From contig NZ_BAEE01000013.1 of NCBI RefSeq assembly GCF_000241265.1, forward strand, positions 1 through 64,000: DNA of 64,000 nt, read 5' to 3'. Position numbers and translations under genes: made by a program. The notes under the pieces were generated by a model. That model ran no database searches, was not told where the DNA came from, and saw nothing but the letters and a program-made list of their open reading frames with translations. Source of the stretch: Gordonia araii NBRC 100433 (GTDB lineage: Bacteria > Actinomycetota > Actinomycetes > Mycobacteriales > Mycobacteriaceae). Shown in pieces: positions 16,058 through 24,539 of the stretch; position 1 is the first letter of the stretch; the number at the start of each line of letters is the position of its first letter.

Positions 16058-17853
16058 CCGATCCGACGCGACTGGACAACACCGGCGACGAGCCCCGGTC
16101 GACCCGGCTCGACGGTGCCGCGCAACCGGCGCCCACCAGCCTCGACGGAGCACCGGCCGGCACCCGGTTGGACGCGTTCGCCGATTCGGCGCCCGGGACC
16201 CGGCTCGACAACGCCTTCGGCGCCACCGCCGGTGGCGCGCCGAACACCCGGGTCACCGTGCTGCCGTCGGCCCTCGACCCACACCTGACCCCGATCCGCA
16301 CTCTGGGGCAGGGCGGGGAGGGGACGGTGTATCTCTGCGTGGACAACACCGGGCTGATCGAGCAGGGCGAGCACTTTGCGGTCAAGGTGTACTCGCACGG
16401 CTACGAGCCCGAGTTCGCCATTCCGTTCGCCACCCACGAGTTCGCCGCCCAGTTCCCCTATGAGCACGCCGTCGTCGTCTACCGGCGCGACAAGGATCCC
16501 GACGGCCGCCACTACGACGTCATGGAGTACTGCGCGCCGGGCACCCTGGTCGACTTCCTCGACAGCCGCCCGGACGGGCGTGTCGCCAACCACACCCAGG
16601 GGTTGTCGGTGCTGCACGAGATCGCCACCGTGCTCCACGCGATCCAGGAACCGGACCGCGGGGTGCGGCTGGTGCACGGCGACATCAAACCGGAGAACGT
16701 GCTCGTCCGCACCGTCGCCCCGTTCGACATCGTCCTCACCGACTTCGGGATCAGCGTCGCGATGACCAACCGCTCGCGGGTCACCAACAACGGCAAGGGG
16801 ACGCTGGCCTACAGTGCACCCGGCGCGTTGGTGCAGTCCTCGTTGGAGGCCGACTGGTGGAGCGTGGGCATGATCATGTTCCGCGTGTTGGTGGGCCGCG
16901 ACTACTTCACCACCCCCGACGGCCGGCGGTTCAGCGACACGACCATCGAATACAACCTGCAAACCGAGAGCATCTCGCTGGACGCACTCGACGGCGTCGA
17001 CTGGATGAGCGAGTCGGAGCGCGCCCGGTGGAAGCTGCTGTTGACCGGGCTGTTGACCCGCGCCCCCGCCCGGCGCTGGGGGTTCGGCGAGGTCATGGCA
17101 TGGATCGACGGCGGTTCGCCGACGGTGGACGGCCAAGCGCTGCAACCGGATTCCGGCGGGGCCGACGGCCAGCCGAAGACCCGGGCCCGCGACCCGTACG
17201 CCTTTCCCGGATCGGGCAGCCTCTACACCCTCGACGAGATCGGCGTGGCCGCGACGGCGGACCCCGTCGGATTCGCCGGCAGCCTCAGCGGTCAGGGCGC
17301 CGAACAGTTCATCCGCTGGGTACAGGCGGAGTTCGGCGCCGAAGCATGGCCGTTCTCGCGGTACCAGAACTCGTGGCCGCCGCATTTGCGGGCCGTGTAC
17401 TTCTTGGCGCAGATCGCGCCGGAGCAACAGCTCGTCTACCGCGGGTTCGCGTTGAACGGCCGCGCCGATCTGGCGCGTCTCGGCGTTGCCGCGACCACCG
17501 ACGACGTCGCGGCCGAGGTCGTCGCCGAGTTGCACGGCACCGGGTTGATCGGCGCGTTGGAGAGTCCGCAGCGGCCGGGGTTCGCCGCGGTGGATGCCGA
17601 TGCGCACGGGGTCGCGGCGGCCAGCGAGAAGATGATCCGAGACAACGGCCAGCTCCAGCGGCTCACCGGCGGCGGTGGTTTTGACGCCGACCGTGGCACC
17701 ACGGAGAAGCGGGTCCTCGCACGTCTGGTCTACGGCCCGGCACTCGCGGCGAAGGCCGGTGCGGCCGAGCAGGTGGTCACCGCGCTGCGCGGCAACATCG
17801 ACGCCCATCCGGGGGCGGCCGAGGTCGACTGGTTCCGGGAAATCCGTGGCTAG
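16054..17853 (+). CDS. Ser/Thr protein kinase with N-terminal TRLD repeats
   Basis: The 599-residue protein has a kinase domain at about residues 78-350: Gly loop GQGGEGTVYLC, K111 in FAVKVY, HGDIKPENVL (D210, K212, N215; HGD rather than HRD), DFG at 230-232 and GTLAYSAPGAL in the activation segment. The catalytic set looks intact. Before it, residues 1-55 hold five T-(R/S)-L-D motifs (T5, T17, T28, T37, T49), each fitting the pT-x-x-D consensus read by many FHA domains. About 240 C-terminal residues form an unrecognised soluble domain. No membrane helix is seen, unlike PknB-type kinases. It is the last gene of the operon. Confidence 0.92.
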   Translation: MTDPTRLDNTGDEPRSTRLDGAAQPAPTSLDGAPAGTRLDAFADSAPGTRLDNAFGATAGGAPNTRVTVLPSALDPHLTPIRTLGQGGEGTVYLCVDNTGLIEQGEHFAVKVYSHGYEPEFAIPFATHEFAAQFPYEHAVVVYRRDKDPDGRHYDVMEYCAPGTLVDFLDSRPDGRVANHTQGLSVLHEIATVLHAIQEPDRGVRLVHGDIKPENVLVRTVAPFDIVLTDFGISVAMTNRSRVTNNGKGTLAYSAPGALVQSSLEADWWSVGMIMFRVLVGRDYFTTPDGRRFSDTTIEYNLQTESISLDALDGVDWMSESERARWKLLLTGLLTRAPARRWGFGEVMAWIDGGSPTVDGQALQPDSGGADGQPKTRARDPYAFPGSGSLYTLDEIGVAATADPVGFAGSLSGQGAEQFIRWVQAEFGAEAWPFSRYQNSWPPHLRAVYFLAQIAPEQQLVYRGFALNGRADLARLGVAATTDDVAAEVVAELHGTGLIGALESPQRPGFAAVDADAHGVAAASEKMIRDNGQLQRLTGGGGFDADRGTTEKRVLARLVYGPALAAKAGAAEQVVTALRGNIDAHPGAAEVDWFREIRG

Positions 17854-17858
17854 CGCAG

Positions 17859-17988
17859 GAGGTCGGTGGCCCAGGGTTGGTTCAACGACAGTCGCCGCCG
17901 AAGTCTCACACGATGGGTGATCGCTGCTCTCCGGTGGTCTGGTCGGGACCAGGGGTGCATCAGCAGCCCATCTGAAGCCACCGACCTC
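17859..17988. repeat. 12-bp inverted repeat at junction downstream of kinase
   Basis: GAGGTCGGTGGC at 17859-17870 is matched by its exact complement at 17977-17988, separated by about 106 bases. It occupies the gene-free strip between the kinase operon and the TerY-P-type module, which differs in base composition. It could be a remnant of an insertion event or a long-range stem; I see no other feature in this strip. Confidence 0.35.
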
Positions 17989-18007
17989 AGAATGAGAAAC
18001 CAGCGGC

Positions 18008-19150
18008 CTACGCATCATCCTCTACGGTGTAGAGGCTGACCGTCCAGAAGGCCAGCAGGCAGATCACGTAGATGATCCAGAACAGCCAGCTCGGCGCGGT
18101 TGATGCCAGCCATTGGCCCGGGGCGGCGAACCAACCGAAGGGTGCGGTGAACGCTGACGGCAACCCGGCTCCCCATCCCGGGTCGTGGTTGGCCATCCAT
18201 TCGGTGATGAACCCTATTGGGGCGAGGAGGGCCGCGAGGCCGCCGACGAATAATGAGTACACGGAGAGTTTGCGGTAGAGCCCGAAGATGTCGTCAATGA
18301 GGCGAACCAGCATCGGGATCAGGAGGATCGCGGCGACGAAGAAGGCTGCTGAGGCGACTCCGTGCGGTGCGTCGGCGCCGAACATACCAACGAACGGACA
18401 GATCGTGATTGCCCGGACGATTCCGGAGAACAGTGCGAGTCCGCCACTGAGCGGCAGCACCATCGAGAAGCCGGGTGGGAGAAGACCAGTCGATGATGAC
18501 GCACTCGCCTGGGCCTTCGCTGTGGAGCTTGATGTGGTGCGTCGCTTCTTCCCGCTCGTGCGTTTGGCGCCGCTCTTCGCTGCGGCGCCCTTGTTGGGGC
18601 CGACGGTAGTGCGATAGTTGGTGTTGCTCTTGACCGTGACCGGCGTCGACGGTCGGGTGGATTTGGGTCGGGCACCAGGCCTGGGTGTGTTCGGACGATC
18701 CGCATTCGATCCGCTCGTCGACACCGTCTTGTTCGCGGTCGGTTTGCTCGCGGCCGGCGCCACACTGCCCGATCCGTTGATGAAGGACACCGTCGTGTCG
18801 GGAAGCGACTTCAGGTCGTTCAGATGGTCGCGGGTTGCGGCGGTGCCGTAAACACTGATGGCCGTCGCGGACGCACTCGTCGCGCCGATCATGTGCAGCA
18901 AGTCGCGGCGCAGACCCACCCCGTCGTCGAGGCCGCCGGGTTGCATGGGCGGCAGTGTCAGGTTCACCGGCGCCTGCGCGGCCCGCATACCGGAGAGGAT
19001 CGCCCTTGCCGACTTGCCGTCGATGACCACGACCCCGGTGAATCCGTCTCCGCACCGATCGCGGAATGCCGGCCAATCGAAGTCGTCGACCCCGGCCGGA
19101 TCGACTACTGCGATGTGGAGGGCACTCACCGCGTCCACCCTTCCAGACAT
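18008..19150 (-). CDS. Membrane protein with soluble N-domain and Lys/Ser/Thr-rich linker
   Basis: The 380-residue product has an N-terminal alpha/beta domain of about 120 residues (LHIAVVDPAGVDDFDWPAF, FTGVVVIDGKSARAIL), a low-complexity basic linker at about 130-215 (KSGAKRTSGKKRRTTSSSTA) and four or five membrane segments in the last 160 residues. The N-domain may be a degenerate nucleotide-binding or receiver-like fold, but I cannot assign it. It is divergent from the vWA/PP2C/kinase operon with only about 120 bases between the starts, so both probably share control. The start ATG at 19150 lacks a strong ribosome site. Confidence 0.7.
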   Translation of the reverse strand: MSGRVDAVSALHIAVVDPAGVDDFDWPAFRDRCGDGFTGVVVIDGKSARAILSGMRAAQAPVNLTLPPMQPGGLDDGVGLRRDLLHMIGATSASATAISVYGTAATRDHLNDLKSLPDTTVSFINGSGSVAPAASKPTANKTVSTSGSNADRPNTPRPGARPKSTRPSTPVTVKSNTNYRTTVGPNKGAAAKSGAKRTSGKKRRTTSSSTAKAQASASSSTGLLPPGFSMVLPLSGGLALFSGIVRAITICPFVGMFGADAPHGVASAAFFVAAILLIPMLVRLIDDIFGLYRKLSVYSLFVGGLAALLAPIGFITEWMANHDPGWGAGLPSAFTAPFGWFAAPGQWLASTAPSWLFWIIYVICLLAFWTVSLYTVEDDA

Positions 19151-19272
19151 TGGTAGAGAAACTCACTCTCGGTGCGATGAATTACCCCATTCGGGGGACG
19201 TCGATGTTCGTCGTTGTTGGCTAGGGTTTGGGAATCGGGTCTCGCCGAGGACCTGCGAAGGAGTTAAACACA

Positions 19273-20037
19273 ATGGTGGTGAGTCTCGACAAAGCCAACG
19301 ACGACGCGCGCAAGCGCCTGCCGGTGTACATGGTGCTCGACACCTCGCAAAGCATGCGCGCCGGCGATCCGCCGCGCATCGATGCGGTGCGCGACATCAT
19401 CCCCAACGTCCAGACCGCGGCGCTTGAAGAACCGGCGCTGCGCGCGAAGGTGCGCATCAGCTACATCGCGATGGCTGATGATGCGCGGGTGGTCGCCCCA
19501 CTCGGCTTCGCCGACGCGAATGTCGCCGTCGATTTTGAACCGCGCGGTCGGACGAACTACACCGCGGTGTTCAATCTTCTGCGCACTACCTTTGCCGCCG
19601 ACTTCGCCCGGCTGCAGGCCGACGGTGACGCCGTGTTGCGACCGGTCGTGTTTTTTCTGACCGATGGTGATCCGAACTGCAAGGCCGACGACCGTCAGGC
19701 CGCGTTCGACGCATTGATGGCAGATCCGAGTTGGGCGCCGCGGATCCTGATGTTCGGCGTCGGCAACGACGTCACCCTCGCCGACCTCACCCCGTTTACC
19801 GGCCCCAAGGGCTTCGCCGTCGTGTGTCGCGACAACCCGGAGAAGACTTCAGCCGACGCGATCGCCGCTGCGATGAGCAACTTCCTCGGAACCATCATCA
19901 AGATGGTCGGCAACGGCGCGCTGGCCGGGACCAGCGCCAGCGACGACGACGACATCGACGACTTCATGCGCCAACTCGCCGACGCCTTCCGTGACGACGA
20001 CGCGATCGCCGCTGGCCTCAACGAGGCGACCGGATAG
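19273..20037 (+). CDS. vWA protein, TerY-like
   Basis: The 254-residue protein is a von Willebrand A domain with an intact MIDAS: D23-T-S25-Q-S27 (VLDTSQSM), a Thr in GRTNYTAVF and Asp in FFLTDGDPN. It closely follows the TerY group, which occurs with a PP2C phosphatase and an atypical kinase as the TerY-P triad; both follow here. MIDAS domains assemble metal-dependent protein complexes. A C-terminal acidic tail (SDDDDIDDFMRQLADAF) resembles a docking segment. The ATG at 19273 follows GAAGGAG. It is the first gene of a five-gene operon running to 24413. Confidence 0.9.
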   Translation: MVVSLDKANDDARKRLPVYMVLDTSQSMRAGDPPRIDAVRDIIPNVQTAALEEPALRAKVRISYIAMADDARVVAPLGFADANVAVDFEPRGRTNYTAVFNLLRTTFAADFARLQADGDAVLRPVVFFLTDGDPNCKADDRQAAFDALMADPSWAPRILMFGVGNDVTLADLTPFTGPKGFAVVCRDNPEKTSADAIAAAMSNFLGTIIKMVGNGALAGTSASDDDDIDDFMRQLADAFRDDDAIAAGLNEATG

Positions 20038-20039
20038 AC

Positions 20040-21251
20040 ATGGGGCGTCGCGCGCAACCGACACCGGCGCCAGGCGCTGAAGCGGGTCCGGCCGAGGCCG
20101 ATCCGACCGGTGACCCGGAGGCCCCACCACCCGTGGCACCACCGGCAAGTGGGATTGATCCACTGTCCCCGGTTGACGCGGGTGTCATCGACGTGCCGCC
20201 CGTCGTGAAACCGCCCGATGATGTGGGGCCGTACCCGGCGATCGCCCCGGAACCTCCTGTCGCGGAACGGGAGTGGGTGCTGCGCGAGTTGGCCGAGGAG
20301 CACGTCGTCGCCACACTGGAGGGCGGCTTCTATGCAGGTCGCCCGATTGCTTCGAGTGGTCCTGACCTCGAGGGCTTGGACCAGACACGCCCCACCGCCG
20401 TCGGTCATGCCCGTGGCGGGCATCGTTCCGACGTCGCCGCCGATATGGGCTGGATCAACGACTCTCTGGCTGTCGGAGCGGTGTCGTTGCGCGGGATCGG
20501 TCACCATGCGAAGGCGCGGCTCGCGGTGCGCCAAGACGCCTATTCGCTCGGGCACACCGATGACTGGGTCATCATCGCCGTGGCCGACGGGGTGTCGGCG
20601 GCACCGTGGTCGCACCTTGCCGCGCAGCACGCGGTGATCCGCGCGTCAACGTTGGTCCGGGCGCTACTCGACGACGTCGGTGACCTGCCGACGCCGGGGC
20701 AGTGGGCGACCGTTGCCAAAGAGGTGCGGGCCTCGGTCGAGGCCTTTGCTCGCCGATCGGTGCCAGCACCGGCACCCGGTAGGGATGCGCCGAGCGTAGA
20801 GACGTTGGCGTTGGCGCTCTCGACGACACTCGACATCGCCCTCGTGGCTACCGCACCCGACGCCGACGGTCGGTACCGCTATGTGCACGCGTCGATGGCC
20901 GGTGACGGGACGTCGTATCTGCTCGATCCGGTACTCGGCTGGTCGACGATTCGCGACGGTCAGCCCGATCAGAAGGACGCGCCGGCCGATTTCGGCGTGG
21001 TGCCGCTGCCGCGCGACCCGGGTCGGCCGCCGGTCATCAACGCCGGGCAGCTCGAACCCGGTCAGGCTTTCATGTTGGTCACGGATGGGTTCAGCGGGAT
21101 GATTGCTGGCGGCGCCGGTGTCGCGGGGGTCTATCTGCACGACGAGTGGGGACATGGCCCGGTCGACGTAGCCCGGCTGATCCAGGCCGCGTCGCTGATG
21201 AATCCCTCCGGCGACGACGACCGTACCGCTGTGATTGTGTGGACCTGCTGA
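20040..21251 (+). CDS. PP2C-type phosphatase of the TerY-P triad
   Basis: The 403-residue protein has a Pro/Ala-rich, probably disordered first 70 residues, then a divergent PP2C domain from about 140: VSLRGIGHHAKARLAVRQDA, VIIAVADGVSAAPWSHLAA, MAGDGTSYLL, FMLVTDGFSGMI and SGDDDRTAVIV. The Asp set for the metal centre is largely kept. The GDARAY-type motif seen in the other phosphatase of the window is altered to AGDGTSY. It starts two bases after the vWA stop and its own stop overlaps the kinase ATG by one base. It belongs to the PP2C_2 group that accompanies TerY-type vWA proteins. Confidence 0.88.
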   Translation: MGRRAQPTPAPGAEAGPAEADPTGDPEAPPPVAPPASGIDPLSPVDAGVIDVPPVVKPPDDVGPYPAIAPEPPVAEREWVLRELAEEHVVATLEGGFYAGRPIASSGPDLEGLDQTRPTAVGHARGGHRSDVAADMGWINDSLAVGAVSLRGIGHHAKARLAVRQDAYSLGHTDDWVIIAVADGVSAAPWSHLAAQHAVIRASTLVRALLDDVGDLPTPGQWATVAKEVRASVEAFARRSVPAPAPGRDAPSVETLALALSTTLDIALVATAPDADGRYRYVHASMAGDGTSYLLDPVLGWSTIRDGQPDQKDAPADFGVVPLPRDPGRPPVINAGQLEPGQAFMLVTDGFSGMIAGGAGVAGVYLHDEWGHGPVDVARLIQAASLMNPSGDDDRTAVIVWTC

Positions 21252-22189
21252 TGGTGGTGGAGAAGTCGAGCCTCGGCTCGATGGTCAGACTCAATGCCGG
21301 CAACCAGGCCACCCTCTATTCCGTGCCGTCGTACCGGCATCCGAAGATCGGGACCGAGGTCGTCTTCAAGGAGTACAAGCGATCACTGCTGGCCGACCAC
21401 GGGGCCGCGTTGGCGAACGGGCTGCCTCTCATCGTCGACTATCCCGATGGGTTGTCGGAGGCTCGTCGCAAGGATTTGTTGAGTGTGACGGTGTGGCCGC
21501 GCGACGTCGTCGTCGACGGCGGGCGTCTGGTCGGCATCTTGATGGGGCGGATCCAGGATCCGTTCTGGTTCGAGATGCGCGGGAAGCAGCTGCCGTTCTC
21601 GTTGAAGATGCTGTGCGATGCACCGACCCAGATCCGCAAGCGCGGCTTGGCCGTGCCGTCGCGGTCGGATCTCGTGGGCCTGACGATTCGGTTGATCTAT
21701 GCATTGCACCTGATTCACGACAATGATCTGGTGGTCGGCGATCTCAGCGGCAACAACGTCGTCTTGACCAATCCGGCGTTGTTTTCCGGCGGCTTCCGGG
21801 TGAAGTTCCTCGACGTCGACTCCTTCCGTCTCGCCGACTCCGCGCCACCGATCCCGCAGGGTGACGCGGGGCAGTGGCGGACGCCCGAGACGATGGCGGT
21901 CGAGGAAGAGGCGGCCAAGATTGGGGGCTTCCGGGCCGAGATGCTGCTTGCACAGGGACAGGTGCGCACCCGTAGCACCGACATCTTCAAACTGGGGTTG
22001 GCCATCATCCGACTGTTCGATGAGACCGAGGATGCGGCGCTGACCTATTCGATCGATGACGCTGCGCCCCGGATCCGGCAGGCATTCCCCGCCGACGCCG
22101 CGACCCTGCTGTTGCGAATGGTTACCGCAGCTCCCGATGGCCGGCCGACGACGCGCATGCTCCTGCAGGCGCTCATGCCGAAGCGGTGA
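21251..22189 (+). CDS. Atypical protein kinase of the TerY-P triad
   Basis: The 312-residue product is a compact kinase-fold protein: a Gly-loop equivalent with NAGNQATLYSV, a Lys in EVVFKEYKRS, the catalytic loop VVGDLSGNNVVL and a metal site reading FLDVDSFR, that is DVD in place of DFG. The GQWRTPETM segment corresponds to the activation/APE region. These substitutions are common to the TerY-P kinase group, so activity is plausible. The ATG shares its A with the phosphatase stop. The stop overlaps the next GTG. Together with the vWA and PP2C proteins it forms the triad linked elsewhere to tellurite and stress-resistance loci. Confidence 0.87.
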   Translation: MVVEKSSLGSMVRLNAGNQATLYSVPSYRHPKIGTEVVFKEYKRSLLADHGAALANGLPLIVDYPDGLSEARRKDLLSVTVWPRDVVVDGGRLVGILMGRIQDPFWFEMRGKQLPFSLKMLCDAPTQIRKRGLAVPSRSDLVGLTIRLIYALHLIHDNDLVVGDLSGNNVVLTNPALFSGGFRVKFLDVDSFRLADSAPPIPQGDAGQWRTPETMAVEEEAAKIGGFRAEMLLAQGQVRTRSTDIFKLGLAIIRLFDETEDAALTYSIDDAAPRIRQAFPADAATLLLRMVTAAPDGRPTTRMLLQALMPKR

Positions 22190-22758
22190 CGTTCTGCACG
22201 TTTTGCCATCGGCCGGCGTCGGTGCACGAGTTCAACTTCCACTACTGTCCGCGATGTGCCGACGAGCGGGTCAGCGCGAAGGAAGCCGGCCGGCTTGGGC
22301 TGAAGGCGTTACGGGACTTGCAACGTTTGGGGATGGAATTCTCCATCCAGCCGAGCTTTCGGATGTCGGAGGGCGAAGACAGGTCGCCTGAGCGTCGGCA
22401 CCTGGTTACCGGTTGGTGTTCGCATTGGACGATCAACGGCAAAGTCACTCGCGTCGAAGTGGTCCTCCGTCGCGGTTTGCCACGTGTCGACGCGATCTCC
22501 ACCTTCGTCCACGAGTTGGGTCATGCCTACGCGCGAGGTGAGGGCTTCAACGCGAGCGATTCGTTGGAAGAAGGATTCTGTAATGCGATCTCCTACTTCT
22601 ATCTGAACCGTTTTGTCCCCGGCTCGGAGCGGCACCGAAACGTAATCGTCAACCGGTCCGACAACTATGGCGCGGGGTTCCGTGAAGCAATGACAATTCT
22701 CCGCGATGAAGGGATGCCGGCCCTGCTGTGCCGGTTGAAAGAAGGTAAGGCGCAATGA
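22186..22758 (+). CDS. DA1-like zinc metalloprotease with N-terminal zinc ribbon
   Basis: The 190-residue protein starts with a four-Cys zinc knuckle (C4-x2-C7, C21-x2-C24) and ends with a metallopeptidase core: H109-E110-x2-H113 in FVHELGHAYARG and a downstream Glu in SLEEGFCNAISYF. The HExxH plus EEG-(I/F)-C arrangement matches the DA1-like peptidase family, known from plant growth-control proteases with LIM fingers; bacterial members often sit in signalling or conflict loci. The GTG at 22186 overlaps the kinase stop (GTGA), so it is coupled to the triad and may be its proteolytic effector (inference). Confidence 0.85.
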   Translation: MTFCTFCHRPASVHEFNFHYCPRCADERVSAKEAGRLGLKALRDLQRLGMEFSIQPSFRMSEGEDRSPERRHLVTGWCSHWTINGKVTRVEVVLRRGLPRVDAISTFVHELGHAYARGEGFNASDSLEEGFCNAISYFYLNRFVPGSERHRNVIVNRSDNYGAGFREAMTILRDEGMPALLCRLKEGKAQ

Positions 22759-24413
22759 GCCAAATGACGACGGCGATGGGATACGAAATCGCCAGCCTAG
22801 ATTTTCTCTACTATCCGGTATCGGCATTGTTGTGGTTCTGGCATAAAGTATTCGGACTCGTGTTCGGCCCAGACAGCGGCTGGTCCTGGATGCTTGCCGT
22901 CTTCGGGTTGGTGGCCACCGTTCGCCTGCTGTTCATTCCGATGCAAATCAGGATGAAGCGCACGATTATGCGGATGAAGGAGCTTCAGCCGCAAATGCAG
23001 GATATTCGGCGTCGGTACAGAGGGGACCAGGCCAGAATGTCCGAGGAGATGCAGAAGCTCCAGCGTCAGGCGGAGTTCAACCCATTGATGGGATGTGTTC
23101 CAATATTTCTGCAAATTCCGGTGTTTATCGCCCTTTTTCATGTCATCAAGTCTTTCGGTGATTCCGTTGGGGACGCAGCCAACTACGTCTTCAGTGCTAC
23201 CGACGTCGATTCCTTCATGGCGGCGCGGGTCGCTGGAGTTCCCTTGGCGGTGGCGATGCGGTCGCCGGATTCAATGCTTGAAGTATTCGGTGCCCATGGC
23301 GAAATACCCAGCCGCGCTCGGATCATCGTTGTGATCGGACTGTTGGCAATAATCGGGGCCATCGCTGCGCATGTGAATGCGCGCTATGTGGCCTCCCGTC
23401 GGGTCGCTACCTTCACCGAACAAGAACGGTTGATGAACGTGCTGGCGTTGTACGTATTCCCGCTGGGAGTCCTGGTTTCGGCTCCGTTCTTTCCGCTGGC
23501 GGTCGTCGGCTACTGGGTGAGCAACAACCTGCTGGTCATCGCACAGGGCAGGTATCTCTATGAGTCGGTCCGCAGCTCGGCGGGGCCATGGGACGTACTC
23601 GACCCCGAACCGCGGGTGGCGGCGTCTATCACGGGCAGGTCTCGAGCCGTGCGACATCGCGAAATGGGAGATGCGGATTCCAGGAAGTCGTTCCACCGCA
23701 GTGCGTACTACCACTACATGGCTGCTGGGAACGGCTTCGCGCGCAGCGCTGAGCCCGTCGCCACCGTGCTCTCCTACACGGCCGCCGCCGAATCGGCTCG
23801 GGTGCATGACCAAGAGCGACACTTCGCGTCGGCCATGGCGAAGGCCAGCCCCCATATCGTCAATCTCGCGAAGACTGGCGGCACGGATGCCAACGTGAAG
23901 CGCACCGTCGTCTACGCGGCCCTCATTAAAGTGTTGGGTGAGCGGCAGTTCGGGACCAAGGGTAACGCGGCTCGTGAAGCCACACGCATCCAGAAGTCGG
24001 TCAACGGGGTGGTCGGAGCAACCATGCCGATATCGACTGCGGCCGTGTCTGCCAATCCGAGTGAATACCTGTGGCTGGGACACATTATCGCGGTCTCACT
24101 GCCCGACCCCGGTCTGGAACGCCGCCAACGCAAATCCCAAGCGAAGATGGTCGCTGATATTGGCACTGCACTCATCGCTGCGGGGTACAACAAAGAAGGC
24201 GTCAGTCTACTCAGCTTTGTCGCGCAGATCGCGAAGGAATCATCGATCACCAAGTCGTTGGTGGTGATTGTCAAGGCTGACGCCTTGGACTACTTGAAAG
24301 ATCAGGTCTCCGACGCAGTCAAAGAGCAACTCGAACCCCTCGTGGTGGATGCTTTGAACGGCATCGGACACAGCATTGAGACTGGTGTCGACGCCATCGG
24401 GTCGCTTTATTGA
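22755..24413 (+). CDS. YidC/Oxa1-type insertase paralogue with long C-terminal extension
   Basis: The first 270 residues follow the YidC/Oxa1 core: LFIPMQIRMKRTIMRMKELQ, PLMGCVPIFLQIPVFIALFH and LAVVGYWVSNNLLVIAQGRY, with about five membrane segments. Housekeeping YidC sits beside rnpA/rpmH; here the gene is in a signalling operon and overlaps the protease gene by ATGA. A further 280 residues form a soluble helical extension (AYYHYMAAGNGFARSAEPV, ERHFASAMAKASPHIVNLAK) absent from normal YidC. Base composition is visibly less GC-biased than in neighbouring operons, suggesting a separate origin. It may insert a dedicated membrane partner of this module. Confidence 0.85.
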   Translation: MSQMTTAMGYEIASLDFLYYPVSALLWFWHKVFGLVFGPDSGWSWMLAVFGLVATVRLLFIPMQIRMKRTIMRMKELQPQMQDIRRRYRGDQARMSEEMQKLQRQAEFNPLMGCVPIFLQIPVFIALFHVIKSFGDSVGDAANYVFSATDVDSFMAARVAGVPLAVAMRSPDSMLEVFGAHGEIPSRARIIVVIGLLAIIGAIAAHVNARYVASRRVATFTEQERLMNVLALYVFPLGVLVSAPFFPLAVVGYWVSNNLLVIAQGRYLYESVRSSAGPWDVLDPEPRVAASITGRSRAVRHREMGDADSRKSFHRSAYYHYMAAGNGFARSAEPVATVLSYTAAAESARVHDQERHFASAMAKASPHIVNLAKTGGTDANVKRTVVYAALIKVLGERQFGTKGNAAREATRIQKSVNGVVGATMPISTAAVSANPSEYLWLGHIIAVSLPDPGLERRQRKSQAKMVADIGTALIAAGYNKEGVSLLSFVAQIAKESSITKSLVVIVKADALDYLKDQVSDAVKEQLEPLVVDALNGIGHSIETGVDAIGSLY

Positions 24414-24482
24414 CGGGGTCAACCCTGCGGGTAGACCAGCGTTTCTTCGTCCAGCTGCTGAAATCGTTCCTCTGGTGGACCG

Positions 24483-24503
24483 TCGAGGGAAATGCTCCCT
24501 CGA
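24483..24503. terminator. Short hairpin between convergent genes
   Basis: TCGAGGGA at 24483-24490 pairs with TCCCTCGA at 24496-24503 around a five-base loop. It lies between the yidC-like stop (24413) and the stop of the convergent TPR gene (24540). The stem is short, so its termination strength is uncertain. Confidence 0.5.
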
Positions 24504-24539
24504 AGCGCTGTCGGGGGGACTTTGTCAGTAGTAGGCGCG

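Noticed and set aside
15862..18018. 718-residue minus-strand frame opposite the phosphatase and kinase
   Set aside because: The plus strand encodes complete PP2C and kinase motifs here; the opposite frame has no domain and begins in noncoding sequence.
18008..24413. Full tellurite-resistance (Ter) locus together with the TerC-type gene at 55548
   Set aside because: The TerC-type protein is of the DUF475 branch, 31 kb away and monocistronic; no TerD/TerZ-like genes occur.
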